From Dugong dugon (Eukaryota; Chordata; Mammalia; Sirenia; Dugongidae), in the NCBI GenBank assembly GCA_030035585.1, contig CM057464.1:77298919-77362918 (forward strand): a stretch of 64,000 nt of DNA. Reading direction: 5' to 3'. Shown one piece after another: positions 60,997 through 64,000 of the stretch. The notes under the pieces are model-generated. The model saw only the letters and a program-made list of their open reading frames with translations, did not search any database and was not told where the DNA came from. The translations under genes were made by a program, and so were the position numbers. The stretch's first letter is position 1, and each line of letters opens with the position of its first letter.

Positions 60997-61195
60997 ATAT
61001 TCTTCATAAGCCTCATGGGCCGGAGGAGGAGGTGCCCTGTATCCTGGCACTGTTGGCGCCCCCCGTGCTCTTGGGGTAGGGACGCCTCTTGCTACAGGGG
61101 GCACTGGAAGAGCTCCACGGGTCACAGTGGTCCCTCGAGGGGTGAGGACGCCTCTTCCAGGTGGTGGGGGAGGAGGAATGGCACCCCCACGACCC
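60997..61195 (-). CDS. KHDRBS2: KHDRBS2 (SLM-1) internal coding exon, RG/proline-rich region
   Basis: KHDRBS2 is a nuclear STAR-family (Sam68-like) RNA-binding protein that regulates alternative splicing, mainly in neurons. Seen: on the minus strand an AG acceptor at 61197-61196 follows a pyrimidine tract (cctgtctctcctag). The next 199 bases are open, completing one split codon and then 66 codons, and run into a consensus gtaagt donor at 60996. The peptide starts GRGGAIPPPPPPGRG, has several RG/GR sites typical of arginine-methylated segments and a six-proline SH3-ligand-like run, and ends AHEAYEEY before the donor. Known: this segment lies C-terminal to the KH/QUA2 RNA-binding module and before the Tyr-rich tail; from memory it is around residues 205-270 of about 349. 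KHDRBS1 and KHDRBS3 have different sequences here (for example before the EEY), so KHDRBS2 fits best. The start phase is 2 and the end phase 0. The neighbouring exons are outside the window. Confidence 0.93.
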
Positions 61196-61210
61196 CTAGG
61201 AGAGACAGGT
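61196..61210 (-). other. KHDRBS2: 3' splice site (acceptor) of the KHDRBS2 exon
   Basis: On the minus strand acctgtctctcctag precedes the exon: a short C/T tract and the terminal AG at 61197-61196. The exon then starts with G, completing a split arginine-type codon expected in this protein segment. Confidence 0.85.
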
Positions 61211-62869
61211 CATATACACATGAAAAACAAGTGAGGACAGAAAAGGGACTATAACAGATAAAGCTCTCATCTTATATACAGTAGGAAGGAATCTAAATTT
61301 ATTTATGCATGTTTGTATTTAAGTGAGATTATTTAAAATGTAAAGTGTTTTGACCTCCACAGCTGAATAAAATTTATAAATACTGACTGATTTAGTTTTC
61401 ATGAAAATCATGTAAACTATTTTGATATTTTCATTTATATAACTAAAAACCAATGCAAAAAGTAAATAAATAAACACTGTGACTATACTCCAGATTTGCC
61501 AAGAAAATCCAGATCATCTGATACATGACTCACTGGACGATCTACGAAACTAAGCTGTTATAAGTCTTTGTCTCCTCAATGCTGGGGGTTATTGACAGTG
61601 ATGTGCGATGTTGTCATTTACCAAAAAATGATCTGTCTGCAGTTTAATAAAATGTGGTACTCTAACCATAGTGATTTCATTCTGTTTATTATTGTGGCTT
61701 AAGCTTGAGTTCACTTGAAATCACAGCTCACTGTCACTGATTTGTCATGCATGTAACCCCATGAGCTGGCACTGTACCCAATATAATATATTTTCCTAAG
61801 TTAACTATGGCTCTAGTGGAATATATTAATACTCTGCAATAAAAAGAATAGACTGAATACTCTGTACTGTAATGCTTCACACAAAAGTACTTGCACTGAC
61901 AGCATAAGATCAAATGGTTGCAGCCAACTTTTATGGTATTCTGTGGCCTTTAGAAAGGTTGAGTATTTGTCTGAAGTCTGTGGGCACTGGCACAGTTATT
62001 TCACTTTTTATTATGTCTGAAAGGTTGGCTTCTGGAAAGCACTGCTTTCAGCAGGAACACTAAAGCTTTGGGAGAAAATGATGATCATTGAGATGTCAAC
62101 AATCACACTTCTTGGCTGTACCCACATATGGAGGATGTAGGCTATACTTTCTGCTATGAATAGCAGTCAGCTGATTCCTTATTGCTTGCAGAAAATGAGC
62201 TTTTTTGAGTGAACAGTAAGAATGCTGGTAAAGCTTTTAAAAGTTTTAAATAGATTATGGAGCTGATGAATAGAGAAATTTCAGAGACTTGTTCAGTGTG
62301 TACTTATTGTGAGTCTAATGTATACAGATGCTCTTCTAGGTTGGGAGAAGGTGAAATACAAAAGATCCCGAAGGCCCAGTGCCTGCTTCAAGTACAACAC
62401 GGTTAGAAATACAATATTCTATACTATTACAATAGTATAAAAACATATCTGTGGGAAAAAAAAAAAAGATGTAAAGGCCAATTTTACCCTGGGTCTCCAA
62501 GTGTCTATCTGTCTGCTCATAAGTAGAGTGAACGTATGTCCAGGTTTGCTCAGGATAGTTCCGGTTTACAACTGTTCTCCTAGCTTCCTCTTTGATTTAT
62601 TATATTAGCAATCTCAAAAATGTCCATGCATGGATACTAAATTATAAGGTCACCCTACTTTAAACTATTCAGGTTATCACAAGTTCTGGTTATACCAATG
62701 AATAATCATGGGTAAGTATTATAATTCCCTAGGCCTGAAGTAGGCTTAAAGTTTGTTTCTTTTTCCTAAACAGTAAAAGCAGATTTATAAATCTTGCAGA
62801 ATTCTTCTGCTCTAAAATGATATAATTCTCACATCAAATCTAATTTCTCATCCTGTCCCTTCATCAGCT

Positions 62870-63205
62870 GACACCCAGACACAGCCCCCGTAAATCTGTC
62901 TCCTGAACCTAACTCATTACTTCTGATGTGCTATATCCTTTCCCAGGAATTTTCACTCCATTACACTTTCCTCCATTCAACTCAAGGTTCACTACATCTA
63001 TTTAGGGTACTGTCCCTGCCCAAATCTACCACAACACTCTTCCCTCTGTTTTCCTGATTTCTTGAAAGAGTGTTCACCTCTTGCTCATTCTTCATCTGAA
63101 TGTGATTGAGGGTCTTTGCCCCTCTGTCAAAAATACTTTTGCTGAGATCACCAGTAGCCTACCGAGTTCCAAATCCAGTGGTTTCTTTTATGGTCCTTAC
63201 TTGCC
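62870..63205 (+). mobile_element. L2-like fragment hosting the nested SINEs
   Basis: gctgagatcaccagtagcct and gttccaaatccagtggtttc resemble a LINE2 ORF region. It probably continues after the SINE nest at 63629-63860. Confidence 0.5.
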
Positions 63206-63209
63206 TGCA

Positions 63210-63324
63210 AGGAGCCCTGGTGGTGCAACGGTTAAGTGCTCAGCTGCTAACTGAAAAACTGGTGGTTCAAACCCACTCAACGTCTCCATGGGAGAAAGGC
63301 CTGGTGATCTGCTCTGGTAAAGAA
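63210..63324 (+). mobile_element. AfroSINE, 5' half (interrupted)
   Basis: ggagccctggtggtgcaacg to gcctggtgatctgctctgg. The copy stops in its middle, where a minus-strand AfroSINE begins, and continues at 63526. Confidence 0.88.
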
Positions 63325-63325
63325 T

Positions 63326-63525
63326 AAGCTAAAACCCATTACCATCGAGTTGATTCTGATTTATAGTTATATAGGACAGAGTAGAACTGCCCCTAGGGTT
63401 TCCAAGGCTGTGATCTCTATGGAAGCAGATTGCCACATCTTTCTCCCACAGAGCGGCTGGTGGGTTCGAAGCACTGACGTTTTGGTTAGCAGCCAAGTGC
63501 TTGACCACTGCACGACTAGGACTCC
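63326..63525 (-). mobile_element. AfroSINE nested inside another AfroSINE
   Basis: aaacccattaccatcgagtt at the left; ccactgcacgactaggactc at the right. Long type, complete, opposite in orientation to its host copy. Confidence 0.9.
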
Positions 63526-63628
63526 TCTCATAAGGATTACAGCCTAGAAAATCCCAGGAGGCAGTTCTACTCTGTCCCATGGGGTCGCTATGAGTTAAAA
63601 TCAGCTTGATGGCCTGACAACAACATTC
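63526..63628 (+). mobile_element. AfroSINE, 3' half (continuation)
   Basis: Resumes with ataaggattacagcctagaa and runs to ggggtcgctatgagttaaaa, then gatggcctgacaacaaca: the half missing from 63210-63324. Confidence 0.88.
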
Positions 63629-63904
63629 GACTGCACCTTTTCTGTTATACATCTGGAAGATCTCTTCATTGGAGTTTTAGGACTTTTCCTCACCTTTCGT
63701 CCTTCCTCTTTCCCTCTCCTCAGCCCTGTTCCTTGGCTTCTATTTATTTGTCCACTTTGGAATGAGGATTTCCCCAATTTCTGTCCTCGATTCTTTTCCT
63801 TTCTTTCATGGTTGCACACTGAGGTCCCTACCTTTAATGATGGCCATTATCTGTTTGCTTTCTAGCACAGGCCATGTCCTGGATTATGGGTCTTATACCA
63901 AAGT

Positions 63905-63975
63905 TCCCTAGGTTGTCTGCACTTTAGGGTCACCTGAGAATCTTTTAAAAATGTCAAAGCCCAGGCCACATTCTA
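63905..63975 (+). mobile_element. hAT MER5-like fragment
   Basis: tagggtcacctgagaatctt, then aaaatgtcaaagcccaggcc resembles the central MER5 consensus. Short and diverged. Confidence 0.5.
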
Positions 63976-64000
63976 AAAAACCAAAACCAAAATGAAACAA

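Larger units (their letters stand above)
61196..64000 (-). other. KHDRBS2: KHDRBS2 intron preceding the exon (partial)
   Basis: This is the 3' end of the upstream intron. 61211-62860 is AT-rich, apparently unique sequence without ORFs of note. An L2-like remnant follows, carrying two nested AfroSINEs, and a short MER5-like piece lies near 63.9 kb. No upstream KHDRBS2 exon (KH/QUA2 coding) is visible. Confidence 0.8.

Noticed and set aside
1-64000. CRISPR arrays, operons or prokaryotic genes
   Set aside because: No regularly spaced direct repeats; the content is plainly mammalian intron and retroelements.

Overview
The window is non-coding-rich mammalian DNA, almost certainly from an afrotherian and most likely an elephant. 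Two things point there. About 29 copies of a tRNA-derived SINE with the AfroSINE structure (head with ggagccctggtgg, tail with gagtcggaatcgactcgatgg) are scattered on both strands. An RTE-type LINE with the same 3' tail is also present.

I recognise one coding exon. At 60997-61195, minus strand, a 199-base exon with good splice sites encodes the RG- and proline-rich segment of KHDRBS2 (SLM-1, a STAR-family RNA-binding splicing regulator). The gene reads right to left. Positions 61196-64000 are therefore the end of its preceding intron, and 1-60996 lie inside its following intron, which is at least 61 kb long. I saw no other exon of this or any other gene.

Layout by region (bases 1 to 64000). 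0-7 kb: L2, MIR and AfroSINE remnants in unique sequence. 7.1-14.5 kb: a retroelement complex, made of an old plus-strand L1 piece, a 5'-truncated minus-strand RTE, and a minus-strand L1 that has an intact 5' end and ORF1 but a broken ORF2 and no 3' end. 15-16.2 kb: three AfroSINEs. 18.1 and 52.7 kb: MLT1-like MaLR LTRs. 22.5-23.2 kb: a 5'-truncated minus-strand retroelement with an 11-bp target-site duplication (TSD). 25.6 kb: two hAT (MER5-like) elements back to back. 31.4 kb: a polyadenylated LTR-transcript retrocopy. 32.0-33.5 kb: a Tigger-like MITE and a solo LTR. 36.4-38.5 kb: a head-to-head AfroSINE pair and an old L1. 39.1-40.2 kb: an endogenous-retrovirus transcript re-inserted as a processed retrocopy. 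41.2-42.0 kb: four SINE/RTE insertions packed at one site. 43-60 kb: hAT, MIR, L2 and AfroSINE remnants and an ERVL-type solo LTR at 57.9 kb. 61 kb: the KHDRBS2 exon. 62.9-63.6 kb: an L2-like stretch carrying a SINE-in-SINE nest.

No new biological system is evident. The most informative observations are retrotransposition by-products: an ERV mRNA and an LTR transcript that look copied by L1 machinery, an L1 whose reverse-transcriptase catalytic box has lost an aspartate, an L1/RTE junction with filler DNA, and an inverted SINE pair likely to form a long hairpin in KHDRBS2 pre-mRNA. Repeat family names come from pattern recognition without a database search, and boundaries without a stated TSD are approximate.
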